Shown here piece by piece: positions 1 through 10,861 of a stretch of 64,000 bases of DNA. The number at the start of each line of letters is the position of its first letter. Positions within the stretch are counted from its first letter, which is position 1. The stretch is taken from positions 186,001-250,000 of the forward strand of contig NZ_LT907844.1 in the NCBI RefSeq assembly GCF_900215505.1. Direction: 5' to 3'. This stretch comes from Cohaesibacter sp. ES.047 (lineage in GTDB: Bacteria > Pseudomonadota > Alphaproteobacteria > Rhizobiales > Cohaesibacteraceae). The position numbers and the translations under genes are program-made. The notes beneath the pieces are model-generated. The model saw nothing but the letters and a program-made list of their open reading frames with translations. It did not search any database and was not told where the DNA came from.

Positions 1-398
1 TGAAACGTTTGCGGATCACCGTACAAGGCATCACCTATGATGTGACCGTGGAAGACGAGGATCTCGCTTCCGAAGCCACTGCAGCTCCTGCTCCGGCCGC
101 AGCTCCTGCACCTGCAGCTCCGGCGGCACCTGTTGCTGCTCCTGCAGCCGCAGCTCCTGCTGCTGCCCCTGCAGCCCCCGCCGGTGACGGCGCTGTCCCC
201 AGCCCGCTGGCTGGCACGGTCATCAGCATTGATGTTTCCGTTGGCCAGAAAGTTGCCGCTGGTGATACCCTGCTGGTTCTGGAAGCGATGAAGATGAACA
301 CCAACATCACCGCCCCGCAGGCTGGCACTGTTACAGCTGTCAACATCACCCCCGGCGCATCCGTGACCGAGGGCCAAGTCCTTGTCACACTTTCCTGA
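1..398 (+). CDS. Biotin carboxyl carrier (gamma) subunit of a Na+-pumping decarboxylase; first base cut by the window
   Basis: This small protein carries the biotin that moves CO2 from the carboxyltransferase to the membrane decarboxylase. It has a short N-terminal beta segment, a long Ala/Pro-rich linker (about residues 24-58) and a C-terminal biotinyl-lipoyl domain with the biotinylation motif EAMKMN, whose lysine is at nt 291-293. The window opens with TGAAACGTTTGCGG, so the start codon is almost certainly an ATG whose A lies one base upstream (protein MKRLRITVQG...); the TTG at 9 is an internal codon. It ends 16 nt before the beta-subunit gene, so the two form an operon. A separate carrier of about 130 residues with this linker resembles methylmalonyl-CoA or glutaconyl-CoA decarboxylase carriers (MmdC/GcdC); the alpha and delta subunits that would settle the substrate would lie upstream. 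Confidence 0.88.
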   Translation, partial: KRLRITVQGITYDVTVEDEDLASEATAAPAPAAAPAPAAPAAPVAAPAAAAPAAAPAAPAGDGAVPSPLAGTVISIDVSVGQKVAAGDTLLVLEAMKMNTNITAPQAGTVTAVNITPGASVTEGQVLVTLS

Positions 399-414
399 TT
401 AGGGGGTTTCTTCA

Positions 415-1563
415 ATGGAAGGCACCACCACAGAGATATCCAAGATCGAACAGCTCTGGAATCTGACCGCCTTTAGCGACGTCACCTGGCAAATGATGGT
501 GATGTGGGCGATCATTGCACTCCTGTTCTATCTGGCCGTCTACAAAAAATTCGAGCCCTTGCTGCTGATCCCGATTGCCTTCGGGGCACTGTTGGCCAAC
601 CTTCCGACGGAAGGCATGATCAACGCTCCTCTCGGGGAGCATGGTGGCGGACTCTACTACTACATCTCCAAGGGTGTTGAGCTGGAGATCTTTCCTCCGC
701 TCATCTTCATGGGCGTTGGTGCCCTGACGGACTTTGGTCCGCTCATCGCCAACCCGCGCACGCTTCTGCTTGGTGCAGCAGCGCAGTTCGGTGTCTTTGC
801 GACCTTCCTTGGAGCCGTTGCAATTGGCTTTAGCCCGCAAGAAGCCGGTGCCATTGGCATCATCGGCGGTGCTGACGGCCCGACCTCGATCTTCCTGGCC
901 AACAAGCTGGCTCCGCATCTTCTGGCTCCCATTGCCGTTGCTGCCTACAGCTACATGGCCTTGGTGCCGATGATCCAGCCTCCCATCATGCGCGCCCTGA
1001 CCACGGAAGCGGAACGTAAGATCCGCATGCAGTCCCTGCGTCAGGTCTCCCGCCTTGAGAAGCTGATCTTCGCTTGCATGGTGACCATTCTGGTTATCCT
1101 GCTGGTTCCGGCTGCAGCTGCCCTGATCGGCATGCTGATGCTTGGCAACTTCCTGCGCGAAAGCCTGGAAACCGAGCGTCTGTCAAAAGCTGCCCAGAAC
1201 GAGGTGGTCAACGTCATCACCATCTTCCTGGGGACTTCTGTCGGGATCACCATGACCGCTGAACGGTTCCTGAACTTCGACACGATGAAGATTCTGGCCC
1301 TCGGCATCGTGGCATTCAGCATCGCAACCTCTTGCGGTGTCCTGATGGCCAAAGCGATGAACCTGTTCTCCAAGAACAAGATCAACCCGCTGATCGGCTC
1401 GGCAGGCGTGTCTGCCGTCCCAATGGCAGCCCGCGTCTCTCAGGTCGAAGGCCAGCGTGCTGATCCCAGCAACTTCCTGCTCATGCATGCCATGGGCCCG
1501 AACGTTGCAGGCGTTATCGGAACCGCAGTTGTTGCCGGTTACATGATCGCCTGGTTTAGCTGA
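415..1563 (+). CDS. Na+-translocating decarboxylase beta subunit (OadB/MmdB/GcdB family)
   Basis: This is the integral membrane subunit that decarboxylates carboxybiotin and pumps Na+ outward. The 382-residue protein is highly hydrophobic, with many membrane segments and a conserved core [13 protein letters not shown] near residues 144-156, containing the Asp region typical of the family's Na+/carboxybiotin site. The C-terminal part has the usual [13 protein letters not shown] and [13 protein letters not shown] blocks. Length matches the family (about 375-435). It follows the biotin carrier directly and is closed by two terminators, so it is the last gene of the operon. Whether the complex acts on oxaloacetate, methylmalonyl-CoA or glutaconyl-CoA cannot be told from this subunit. 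Confidence 0.93.
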   Translation: MEGTTTEISKIEQLWNLTAFSDVTWQMMVMWAIIALLFYLAVYKKFEPLLLIPIAFGALLANLPTEGMINAPLGEHGGGLYYYISKGVELEIFPPLIFMGVGALTDFGPLIANPRTLLLGAAAQFGVFATFLGAVAIGFSPQEAGAIGIIGGADGPTSIFLANKLAPHLLAPIAVAAYSYMALVPMIQPPIMRALTTEAERKIRMQSLRQVSRLEKLIFACMVTILVILLVPAAAALIGMLMLGNFLRESLETERLSKAAQNEVVNVITIFLGTSVGITMTAERFLNFDTMKILALGIVAFSIATSCGVLMAKAMNLFSKNKINPLIGSAGVSAVPMAARVSQVEGQRADPSNFLLMHAMGPNVAGVIGTAVVAGYMIAWFS

Positions 1564-1569
1564 CATCCG

Positions 1570-1590
1570 AAAGCGGGGCCTCCCCGCTTT
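1570..1590 (+). terminator. Hairpin after the decarboxylase operon
   Basis: A perfect 9-bp stem AAAGCGGGG / CCCCGCTTT with a 3-nt loop lies 7 nt after the beta-subunit stop codon. It is followed by CCCTTT rather than a long T run. Confidence 0.75.
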
Positions 1591-1633
1591 CCCTTTCCGG
1601 TGCTCGTCTCGCTAACGGGTTTCGGACCCTATC

Positions 1634-1670
1634 AAGAGCCCGACACCATTGGTGCCGGGTTCTTTTTTTT
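1634..1670 (+). terminator. Second intrinsic terminator of the decarboxylase operon
   Basis: A G+C-rich stem (AAGAGCCCGACACC pairing with GGTGCCGGGTTCTT, with G-U pairs and mismatches) is followed by a run of eight T. With the hairpin at 1570 it makes a tandem terminator. Confidence 0.8.
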
Positions 1671-1960
1671 GCGCGGTTTCAACGCCTTGGCGCACCCATC
1701 CTTCAAGCAATCGTGATCGCTGCGACGCGTGAATACTGCTAGATTGGCCCGGTCGCGCTTGGTCGCATATTTGTCACACCTCGCAATTGCTAATCGGGGA
1801 GGCTGGGGATAACGCACAAGGACCTTCCGAAGATTTCTTCGCTGCGGCTATATCAGTGGGCAAATGGGGATTCGACGATGGCACGACCCAGCCCCTTTAA
1901 AGGAAGCCTTTCGCCCGGTTGCGGCAGGTCTTAACAGCACACACGCCATTTGGTCAGAGT
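1671..1960. other. Intergenic region upstream of the L,D-transpeptidase
   Basis: No convincing gene is seen here. It must hold the promoter of the downstream L,D-transpeptidase gene, but I could not pick out a clear -35/-10 pair. A small open frame on the minus strand (1632-1817) overlaps the terminator and has no protein-like features. Confidence 0.4.
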
Positions 1961-2668
1961 ATGAAATTGCAAGACACGCCTTTATTGACAGCCGACAGCA
2001 AGAACGGCTTTGACATTTCCAGACGAACGATGCTCAAGGGCTCCGCGCTGATCGGTGCAGGATTGCTCGCTGGCTGTGGTCCAGCTGCCCGCAAGGAAGC
2101 GCTCAAGCCGCTGACGTTGCAAGACTACAAGTCGATGTATGCGGCGATGCCCGACGAAGAATTTCCCTTGCCCGCAATCAACCTAAATCTGGTTGATTCA
2201 AAATATTTGCGCCGTACCGTCGAGTATGACACCGATGAAAAGGTCGGCACGCTGATCGTCGATACCAAACATTTCTATGTCTATCTTGTCGAGCGCTATG
2301 GACTGGCGCGCCGTTATGGCGTTGGCCTCGGGCGCGCAGGCTTTGAGTGGGCTGGACGCGCCTATGTTGGACGCAAGGCGGAATGGCCTATCTGGGTGCC
2401 GCCTGAAGAAATGATTGCTCGCAAGCCGTCGCTTGAGCGCTACAGCTTTGACAATGGCGGTATGGATCCGGGGCTAAAGAACCCGCTTGGTTCTCGGGCA
2501 ATCTATATCTATCAGGATCGCGTCGACACGCTTTATCGTCTGCACGGCACCCCCGATGTGCGCTCCATTGGTCGCGCTGTCTCCTCGGGCTGTGTCCGCA
2601 TGATGAATCAGGACATCATCGATCTTTACGATCGCGTCAAACGCCGGGCCCCGATCGTGGTGATCTAG
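1961..2668 (+). CDS. Tat-type lipoprotein L,D-transpeptidase (YkuD domain)
   Basis: Predicted periplasmic or membrane-anchored enzyme forming 3-3 peptidoglycan cross-links or attaching proteins to peptidoglycan. The N-terminus has a twin arginine (SRRTMLKGSALIGAGLLAGC) followed by a hydrophobic stretch ending in the lipobox LAGC, so it is probably exported folded by Tat and lipidated. The C-terminal half is a YkuD domain with the catalytic block HGTPDV....SSGCVRM, in which His and Cys are the active-site residues. The frame is open back to a TTG at 1919, but the ATG at 1961 gives a clean signal peptide. It is monocistronic and ends in a terminator shared with katG. The paralogue type cannot be assigned further. 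Confidence 0.88.
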   Translation: MKLQDTPLLTADSKNGFDISRRTMLKGSALIGAGLLAGCGPAARKEALKPLTLQDYKSMYAAMPDEEFPLPAINLNLVDSKYLRRTVEYDTDEKVGTLIVDTKHFYVYLVERYGLARRYGVGLGRAGFEWAGRAYVGRKAEWPIWVPPEEMIARKPSLERYSFDNGGMDPGLKNPLGSRAIYIYQDRVDTLYRLHGTPDVRSIGRAVSSGCVRMMNQDIIDLYDRVKRRAPIVVI

Positions 2669-2696
2669 CCTCGGTCCTTTCAATTTTGAGATAAAG

Positions 2697-2728
2697 AAAA
2701 CCCCGCGCGGACTGTCCGGCGGGGTTTT
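2697..2728. terminator. Bidirectional terminator between the L,D-transpeptidase gene and katG
   Basis: The 10-bp stem AAAACCCCGC / GCGGGGTTTT has T runs on both strands and lies between the two convergent stop codons. Confidence 0.85.
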
Positions 2729-2770
2729 CTGTGTTTTGAGCAGCAGGTTTTGACCATTGCGCCTCAAAAA

Positions 2771-5117
<2,347 letters not shown>

Positions 5118-6020
5118 ATGAATAAGTTCTCCATGAAGCATTTGCGCTACTTCGATGCACTCGCACGACTTGGCCATTTTGGCCGCGCCGCTGAATCCTG
5201 TTCTGTCACCCAACCCGCTTTGTCTGTGCAAATCAAAGAGTTGGAAGAGCTGATCGGGGCACCGCTGGTCGAGAGAAATGCGCGCAAAATTCACCTCACA
5301 TCGCTTGGCAGCGCCTTTGCCGAGCGTGTGCAGGGGATTTTGCAATCCGTCGATGAACTGGAAGATCTGGTGCGCGCGTCAAACAACGCCTTTTCCGGCC
5401 AGTTCCGGTTCGGCGTCATCCCGACGGTGGCGCCCTATATGTTGTCCGATATCATCAAGCAACTGACCCTGACATTCCCGGCCCTCGACCTGCGGCCACG
5501 GGAGGCCAAGACGCAAAAGCTGGTGCGCGACATTCTGGATGCCCGGCTTGAAGCGGCCATCGTGGCCTTGCCGATTTCCGAGCCATCCTTGCATGAAGAA
5601 TTGCTGTTCGAGGAAGACTTCGTCCTGTTGCGTTCCGAAGCTGATTCTGACAAGCCGGTGCCTGCTCCGGAGCGGCTAACAGAAATGCGCCTTTTGCTGC
5701 TGGAGGAAGGGCACTGTTTCCGCGATCAGGCCATCTCCTATTGTTCGACCATGTCCTCCCTGCCCCGCAATCTGATGGAGGGTAGCTCCCTGTCAACGCT
5801 GGTGCAGATGGTTGGCGCGGGCATCGGGGTGACATTGATCCCGCAAATGGCCGTGCCGGTCGAGTGCCGATCAGCGGCTGTGTCCGTCGCTCGCCTGCCC
5901 GAACCACAACCAAGCCGCGCCATTGGCATGGTCTGGCGCAAGTCGAACCCGCTTCAGGACCAGCTCAAGACAATTGCCGATCTCATTCGAACCGTCGGGC
6001 TGTCGCAGAAATCACAGTGA
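5118..6020 (+). CDS. oxyR: Hydrogen-peroxide sensor and activator OxyR (LysR family)
   Basis: Transcription factor activated by a disulfide when H2O2 rises. The protein has an N-terminal winged helix-turn-helix (residues about 5-60, LGHFGRAAESCSVTQPALSV) and a LysR substrate-binding domain. The redox pair lies in LLLLEEGHCFRDQAISYC, Cys200 and Cys209, matching Cys199 and Cys208 of E. coli OxyR. Length 300 is typical. It is divergent from katG, its usual target. The first ATG (5118) is used here; an ATG at 5133 (MKHLRYF) is also possible, and neither has a good ribosome-binding site. The stop codon lies in a small tandem duplication (6017-6041). Confidence 0.95.
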   Translation: MNKFSMKHLRYFDALARLGHFGRAAESCSVTQPALSVQIKELEELIGAPLVERNARKIHLTSLGSAFAERVQGILQSVDELEDLVRASNNAFSGQFRFGVIPTVAPYMLSDIIKQLTLTFPALDLRPREAKTQKLVRDILDARLEAAIVALPISEPSLHEELLFEEDFVLLRSEADSDKPVPAPERLTEMRLLLLEEGHCFRDQAISYCSTMSSLPRNLMEGSSLSTLVQMVGAGIGVTLIPQMAVPVECRSAAVSVARLPEPQPSRAIGMVWRKSNPLQDQLKTIADLIRTVGLSQKSQ

Positions 6021-6041
6021 ACTGGATACTGTGAACTGGAT
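6017..6041. repeat. Tandem 11-bp direct repeat spanning the oxyR stop codon
   Basis: GTGAACTGGAT occurs at 6017-6027 and again at 6031-6041, a 14-bp period. The first copy contains the oxyR TGA. It looks like a recent small duplication. Confidence 0.7.
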
Positions 6042-6216
6042 TTCGATAGTCGAAAGGATGGTGCGATCAGATGACGCTGATGGTCGCAGATTGAGATTTG
6101 TCACGTCATGGCGCTTTGATGCCTGCTATTTTTCGCACCGACCAAAAGAATCGCGCATCCGTGTGGCTTGACCGCGTTGCACGGTGCGTTGCAACGACGT
6201 GGCAGGGGACCGAAGC

Positions 6217-6945
6217 ATGGCCATTGACTGGCAGGAGCACCGCAAGGAAGTTCATAACCTCGGGCAGGTACAGGAATTTCTCAAACAAATTGTCTATGGC
6301 GGCAATGACGGTATTGTCACGACCTTTGCCATCGTGGCTGGATTTGCAGGCGCACAGACCAGCGGAACGGCTCAGATCGGCGCCATCGCCGTGCTGGTGT
6401 TCGGGCTTGCCAACCTGTTCGCTGATGCGGTCTCGATGGGGCTGGGCGAGTTTTTGTCGACGCGCTCGCAGCGGGATCTCTATTCGAGGCAGCGGCGTTT
6501 CGTCTATCACGAACTGGAAGCCCACCCCAATCAGGAATATGAAGAGCTTTTGCAGATGATGGACGAACGGGGCCTTGGCAAGGAGTCGGCTCGCATCGTT
6601 GCGGATGAATTGATGAAAAGCCCCGAGCTTGTTGCCGATCTGATGATGAATTACGAGCTTGAAATGCACGACATGCGGCAAGTCTCACCGGCCATGGACG
6701 GGCTGGTCACGTTCCTGTCCTTTGTCCTGTTCGGTTCTATTCCGCTAGCGCCCTATTTCATCATGGACCCCTCAGCTATTGTTTTCGTCCTGTCTGTTCT
6801 GGCGACGTTCGGTGCGTTGGTCGGACTTGGGCTGCTGCGCTGGTGGTCGACCAAGGAGAATATCCTGCGCTGCGTCGGCGAGACGGTGATGATTGGCGGC
6901 GTCTGTGCCCTTGTTGCCTATGCGGTCGGTGCGATCGTCGGATAG
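6217..6945 (+). CDS. VIT1/CCC1-family membrane transporter (putative Fe2+/Mn2+ transporter)
   Basis: Predicted inner-membrane protein of about 242 residues. The N-terminal membrane segments carry the family motifs YGGNDGIVTTFAIVAGFAGA and NLFADAVSMGLGEFLSTRSQRD. A cytosolic Glu/Met-rich helical region (about residues 85-150, with EEL, MMDERG and MMNYELEMHDM) corresponds to the metal-binding domain of VIT proteins, and three C-terminal membrane segments follow. Family members move Fe2+ or Mn2+ out of the cytosol. The frame opens at a GTG (6184), but the ATG at 6217 follows AGGGGACC and is preferred. It lies 196 nt after oxyR, on the same strand. Joint control by peroxide stress is possible but not shown. 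Confidence 0.88.
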   Translation: MAIDWQEHRKEVHNLGQVQEFLKQIVYGGNDGIVTTFAIVAGFAGAQTSGTAQIGAIAVLVFGLANLFADAVSMGLGEFLSTRSQRDLYSRQRRFVYHELEAHPNQEYEELLQMMDERGLGKESARIVADELMKSPELVADLMMNYELEMHDMRQVSPAMDGLVTFLSFVLFGSIPLAPYFIMDPSAIVFVLSVLATFGALVGLGLLRWWSTKENILRCVGETVMIGGVCALVAYAVGAIVG

Positions 6946-6984
6946 CCGGTTTCCTTAAGCGGATTGCCATCTCGCTCGGGGGGT

Positions 6985-7710
6985 CTAGCCCCTGTTGTCG
7001 ACAAAGCGTTTGAGCAAAAGATCAGCGCCCTTGTGCAGCAACAGGGTCATGGCCACCACGAGCACGAGCGCGGCAAACATCAATTCGGTGCGGGAGCGCG
7101 CGTTGGCCAACAGCATGAGATACCCCAGCCCCTTGGAGGCCCCGACCCATTCACCGATGACCGCCCCGGTGGGCGCGTAGGTGATGGCGATGCGGATGCT
7201 TGCGGCCAGTTGTGGCAAGGCATGAGGAAGGCGCAGCCAGACCAGCTCGCGCCAGCGGCTTGCCTTGGCGATGCGCCCAAGATCAAGCGTTGAGGCGGGT
7301 GTCGAGAGCATGCCGTCGAGCAGCCCCGAGGTGATCGGGAAGAAGATCAACAGAATGGTGATCGCGACCTTTGGCTCGATGCCATATCCGAACCAGAGGG
7401 TGAGGATGGGAGCGAGCACGAAAACCGGAATCGCCTGTGATGCATTGAGCAGCGGCCGCATATGCTGACGGATTGTCGGCGAAAGCATCATCACCACGGC
7501 AAAGATCAACCCCAGAGACGAGCCAATGACGAAGCCAAGCGCCACCTCACCGAAAGTGACCTGCAAATGCTCGAACAGCATGGGGGCTTTGGTCACCAAA
7601 GTCTCGGCAACCGCATAGGGGCCGGGCAGAATAAAGGGCGGCAACAGCTCGAAGAAAGCAATCAGTTCCCACAAGGCCAGCAACAAGGCGGGTAAGGCAA
7701 TTTTTTTCAT
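6985..7710 (-). CDS. thiX: ABC transporter permease ThiX (pyrimidine precursor of thiamine)
   Basis: Inner-membrane permease of an ABC importer for hydroxymethylpyrimidine or a related thiamine precursor. The 241-residue protein has about six membrane segments and a BPD_transp_1 domain with the cytoplasmic loop motif (EAA-like) near IAKASRWRELVWLRLPHALP. It is the last gene of the thiM-thiE-thiD-thiY-thiZ-thiX cluster and overlaps the ATPase gene by 4 nt (ATGA). Substrate is inferred from the neighbouring ThiY and the thi genes; on its own it would be called an SsuC/TauC-like permease. Confidence 0.85.
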   Translation of the reverse strand: MKKIALPALLLALWELIAFFELLPPFILPGPYAVAETLVTKAPMLFEHLQVTFGEVALGFVIGSSLGLIFAVVMMLSPTIRQHMRPLLNASQAIPVFVLAPILTLWFGYGIEPKVAITILLIFFPITSGLLDGMLSTPASTLDLGRIAKASRWRELVWLRLPHALPQLAASIRIAITYAPTGAVIGEWVGASKGLGYLMLLANARSRTELMFAALVLVVAMTLLLHKGADLLLKRFVDNRG

Positions 7711-8411
7711 GCAGTCTTCCTGATACTGATCAGCAAATTGGCCGCCTCTGCGGACAGGGCCGGGTCGGCCAGATCATGCGGCGGATCGCCCGCAATGGGA
7801 GGCACACTGACCAGCGACTTGTTGGCCAACAGCCAGATCCGGCTGCCAAGCCGGAGTGCTTCGGTCGGATCGTGGGTGACGAGCAGAATTGTGCGCCCTT
7901 CAAACTGAGTGTGCGCCAGTTCCTGCATCGTGGCACGGGTGGCCGGATCAAGCGCGGAAAAGGGTTCATCAAGCAGGATCAAGTCGGCATCGCTCATCAG
8001 CGTACGAGCAAGCGCCACGCGCTGACGCTGACCACCCGATAGCGTTGTCGGCAGACGATCCCCATAGCCATCAAGGCCAACACGGGCGAGCAGATCACGC
8101 GCCCGGGCCTCGTCGGGCTTCCGCCCGGCGAGGGTTTCAATCAACATGACATTTTGCAGCACCGTCAGCCGTAGCTGCATGAGATCGCTCTGGGCCATCC
8201 AGCCAACCCGGTCAGGCACGGAAACATCGCCCTCAAAGCGGGTGCCGGTATCAAGGCCAGCAAGCAGACGCAGAATCGTCGACTTACCCGACCCGGATGG
8301 GCCGAGCAGACAGGTCCAGCCAGGGGCGAGGTCAAGCGCGAACGGCTTGACCAACACCTCTTGCTGCAGCGATATTGTGCCCGTAACACCGATGGTCGGG
8401 GTTCTGTTCAT
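7707..8411 (-). CDS. thiZ: ABC transporter ATPase ThiZ
   Basis: Cytoplasmic ATPase that powers the ThiXYZ importer. Walker A is GPSGSGKST (about residues 36-44), the signature is LSGGQRQR, Walker B is LILLDEP, and the switch His is in LLVTHDPTEA. Its 234 residues contain little beyond the core fold. It overlaps thiX by 4 nt and starts 5 nt after the thiY stop, indicating translational coupling. Confidence 0.87.
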   Translation of the reverse strand: MNRTPTIGVTGTISLQQEVLVKPFALDLAPGWTCLLGPSGSGKSTILRLLAGLDTGTRFEGDVSVPDRVGWMAQSDLMQLRLTVLQNVMLIETLAGRKPDEARARDLLARVGLDGYGDRLPTTLSGGQRQRVALARTLMSDADLILLDEPFSALDPATRATMQELAHTQFEGRTILLVTHDPTEALRLGSRIWLLANKSLVSVPPIAGDPPHDLADPALSAEAANLLISIRKTA

Positions 8412-8416
8412 TGGTG

Positions 8417-9358
8417 CTATTCCGCGCCCAGATCAATGGCGATCTGGTCGACCTCTGGCACCTCATCGATCAACCCGATTTCTTTCATGTAAGTCCCAAA
8501 TTCGGCATAGCGTTTGGGATCAAGCGTGATGGGATCATCGGCAAAGACGGGATAGGTGTCGAACCATGCGGCATGGTTGAGCTTGTCATCAAGCTCGTCC
8601 GCATAGGTCTTGAACTGTTCCCATGTGCCTTCCGGATCGGCCTTGATGTCAGCGGTGGCACGAGCGGTCGCCTTGAGGAATTTGCGGATGTCGGTGAAGT
8701 CGGTGCGCTTGCTGCTGGCCTCATAGATCAGCTCGTCATAGATCGGCACGCCATGATCTTCGGGGTTGAAGCATTTGCCTTTTCGGCCGATCGACGCCAT
8801 CTGGTGAATTTCGATATTGCGGAACGCCCCTGAGGTGGCCTCAACTCTGCCTGAAGCAAGGGCAGAGGTTAGCGCGAAGTTCACGGTGATATGTTCCACA
8901 TCCGCCGGGTCGACCCCGTTGGTGCGCAACATGCGGTGCATCAGGGCTTGTTCGATGCCAGGCACCGAATATCCAATCCGCTTGCCCTTCAGATCAGACA
9001 GGCTCTTGATGGGTCCATCCGCATCCACCATGACGCAGTAGAGCGGCGAATCGACCAGCGTGCCGACACGAACGACCGGCAGGTTGCGATGCTGCAGATA
9101 GAGATGCGGCTGGTAGGAGATGCCAAGATCCACCTGTCCGGCGGCTGCCATCTTGGGTGGGTCGGCGGGGTCGGCTGGCGGGATGATTTCCACGTCCAGC
9201 CCTTCATCCTTGAAGTAGCCCCGTTGCTCGGCGATGATGATCGGGCCGTGATCCGGATTAACGAACCAGTCCAGCATGATCGAGAATTTGCTCTCTTCAG
9301 CGCTAACTGCGGTGGTGAGTGAGGCTGCCAGAGCCAATGCGGTGATAATTGATTTCAT
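8417..9358 (-). CDS. thiY: Periplasmic pyrimidine-precursor binding protein ThiY (NMT1/THI5-like)
   Basis: Solute-binding protein that delivers a thiamine pyrimidine precursor (formylaminopyrimidine or HMP in characterised members) to ThiXZ. It has a signal peptide (MKSIITALALAASLTTAVSA), then the NMT1/THI5 fold with FSIMLDWFVNPDHGPIIIA at the mature N-terminus, a typical ThiY opening, and an ABC-type periplasmic domain through residue 313. It is the first transporter gene, 94 nt after thiD; the gap contains a stem-loop (9374-9422). Confidence 0.88.
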   Translation of the reverse strand: MKSIITALALAASLTTAVSAEESKFSIMLDWFVNPDHGPIIIAEQRGYFKDEGLDVEIIPPADPADPPKMAAAGQVDLGISYQPHLYLQHRNLPVVRVGTLVDSPLYCVMVDADGPIKSLSDLKGKRIGYSVPGIEQALMHRMLRTNGVDPADVEHITVNFALTSALASGRVEATSGAFRNIEIHQMASIGRKGKCFNPEDHGVPIYDELIYEASSKRTDFTDIRKFLKATARATADIKADPEGTWEQFKTYADELDDKLNHAAWFDTYPVFADDPITLDPKRYAEFGTYMKEIGLIDEVPEVDQIAIDLGAE

Positions 9359-9373
9359 GTCGCGTTCCTCTTG

Positions 9374-9422
9374 GCGCCTTTACGCTCCATCTCTCCTCTT
9401 GAAGATCGAGCGTGAAAGGCGC
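9374..9422 (-). other. Intercistronic stem-loop between thiD and thiY
   Basis: GCGCCTTTACGCTC (9374-9387) pairs with GAGCGTGAAAGGCGC (9408-9422) with one bulged base and a 20-nt loop. There is no T run on the minus strand, so it is more likely an mRNA-processing or attenuation element than a full terminator. Confidence 0.6.
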
Positions 9423-9452
9423 TGTTGTCCTGTTGTGTCGTTCTGCAACCGA

Positions 9453-10250
9453 TCAGTGTCTCATTGCGAAGAAATGGTCGGTCGGGCCGTGACCGTGGCC
9501 GACGTCCAATCCGTCAGCGGCGGCGATGGCCTTCGAGATATAGATCTTGGCGGCCTTGGCTGCGGCTAGGTCAACCCGCGTCAACGCAAGATGCGTCGCC
9601 AATGCCGATGACAGGGTGCAGCCTGTGCCATGGGTGTTTTTGGTCGCCACGCGCAGAGACGGCAGCCATTCCATCTGATCCTCAGATAGGAAGAGATCCG
9701 GGCTTTCGTCGTCAGACAGATGCCCTCCCTTGAGAAAGACCGCTTTCGGCCCAAGAGCCAGCAAGGCCCGAGCCTGACGTTCCATCTCGTCGGGTGTGGT
9801 TGCCTCAATCTCGCCCAGCAGATCGGCCGCTTCGGGCAGGTTTGGCGTGATGATACGCGCACGAGGCATGAGCCTCTCACGCAGAGCATTGACCGCGTCC
9901 TCATGGAGCAGTCGATCGCCGCCCTTGGCAACCATGACCGTGTCAAGCACGATGGGCGCGTCGCAGTCCTTGAGAGCGTCGGCCACCGCCTCGACGATCG
10001 CGGAGGTTCCGAGCATGCCGATCTTGATGGCATCGACCCGAATGTCATCAAGGATCGCGGCAATCTGGGCCTTGATGAAGTCCGGCTCGGTTGGAACCCA
10101 GCCGGTCACCCCTTTGGTGCTCTGGGCCGTCATCGCGGCAATCACCGCCATGGCATAGCCGCCATTGGCCGAGATGGCCTTGATGTCCGCCTGAATGCCA
10201 GCGCCGCCGGACGGGTCAGACCCGGCTATGGAGAGAATGTTGGGGATCAT
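9453..10250 (-). CDS. thiD: Hydroxymethylpyrimidine/phosphomethylpyrimidine kinase ThiD
   Basis: Phosphorylates HMP and HMP-P in thiamine synthesis and salvage. The protein (265 residues) begins MIPNILSIAGSDPSGGAGIQADIKA, the classical ThiD N-terminus, and has GTGCTLSSALATHLA at the C-terminal nucleotide-binding end. The start chosen (10250) overlaps the thiE stop as ATGA; an upstream in-frame start at 10262 would extend into thiE by four more codons. It lies between thiE and the thiYZX transporter, fitting use of imported pyrimidine. Confidence 0.94.
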   Translation of the reverse strand: MIPNILSIAGSDPSGGAGIQADIKAISANGGYAMAVIAAMTAQSTKGVTGWVPTEPDFIKAQIAAILDDIRVDAIKIGMLGTSAIVEAVADALKDCDAPIVLDTVMVAKGGDRLLHEDAVNALRERLMPRARIITPNLPEAADLLGEIEATTPDEMERQARALLALGPKAVFLKGGHLSDDESPDLFLSEDQMEWLPSLRVATKNTHGTGCTLSSALATHLALTRVDLAAAKAAKIYISKAIAAADGLDVGHGHGPTDHFFAMRH

Positions 10251-10861
10251 GCTGCCTCCCATGCGGTGATGAGCGCGCGAGTTGCTGCTTCCGGGTCATC
10301 CGCCTCGGAAATGGCAGACACGACGGACAGCCCAGCACAGCCCCCGGCCTTGACGACCGGAATGTCGGCCTCTTTCACCCCGCCGATAGCAACGCACGGC
10401 ACTGGCGCAGCCTTTGCGATCCGGCTGAGCGTTTCAAAGCCGATAGGCGTGGCATGGTTCAGCTTGGATGGTGTCGCCCGGACTGGTCCGCAGCCAATAT
10501 AATCGAGCGTTCCCTCAGGAAGCGCCGCAGCGACAGCCAGTTGGTCTTCATTCTCGATGGAAAGCCCCAGGATTTTATCCGGGCCGAGTGCTTCGCGCAT
10601 GGCGACCGGATCGCCATCCGACTGCCCCATATGAAGCCCGGAGGCGCCGCTTTCCAACGCCACTTTGAGCCGGTCATTGATGATGAAGGGCACGCCATAC
10701 TCTTTCGCCAGCCCGGCAAGATGCGTCGCCTGTTTGATGAGCACGTCATCAGGTGCGGTTTTGTCGCGCAACTGGATTATGGATGCGCCTCCCCTCAGCG
10801 CAGCGGTGACCAGCGCATCATCGGGATTGTGCGGGGTTACGAAATAAACGGAGAGATTCAT
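10247..10861 (-). CDS. thiE: Thiamine-phosphate synthase ThiE
   Basis: Joins HMP-PP and thiazole phosphate to give thiamine phosphate. The TIM-barrel protein (204 residues) shows the family motifs IIQLRDKT near residue 29, PFIINDRLKVALESGASGLHMGQSD, DYIGCGPVRATPSK, and the C-terminal phosphate site VAIGGVKEADIPVVKAGG plus GLSVVSAI. It overlaps thiM (ATGA at 10858-10861) and thiD by 4 nt each, so the three are translationally coupled. Confidence 0.95.
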   Translation of the reverse strand: MNLSVYFVTPHNPDDALVTAALRGGASIIQLRDKTAPDDVLIKQATHLAGLAKEYGVPFIINDRLKVALESGASGLHMGQSDGDPVAMREALGPDKILGLSIENEDQLAVAAALPEGTLDYIGCGPVRATPSKLNHATPIGFETLSRIAKAAPVPCVAIGGVKEADIPVVKAGGCAGLSVVSAISEADDPEAATRALITAWEAA

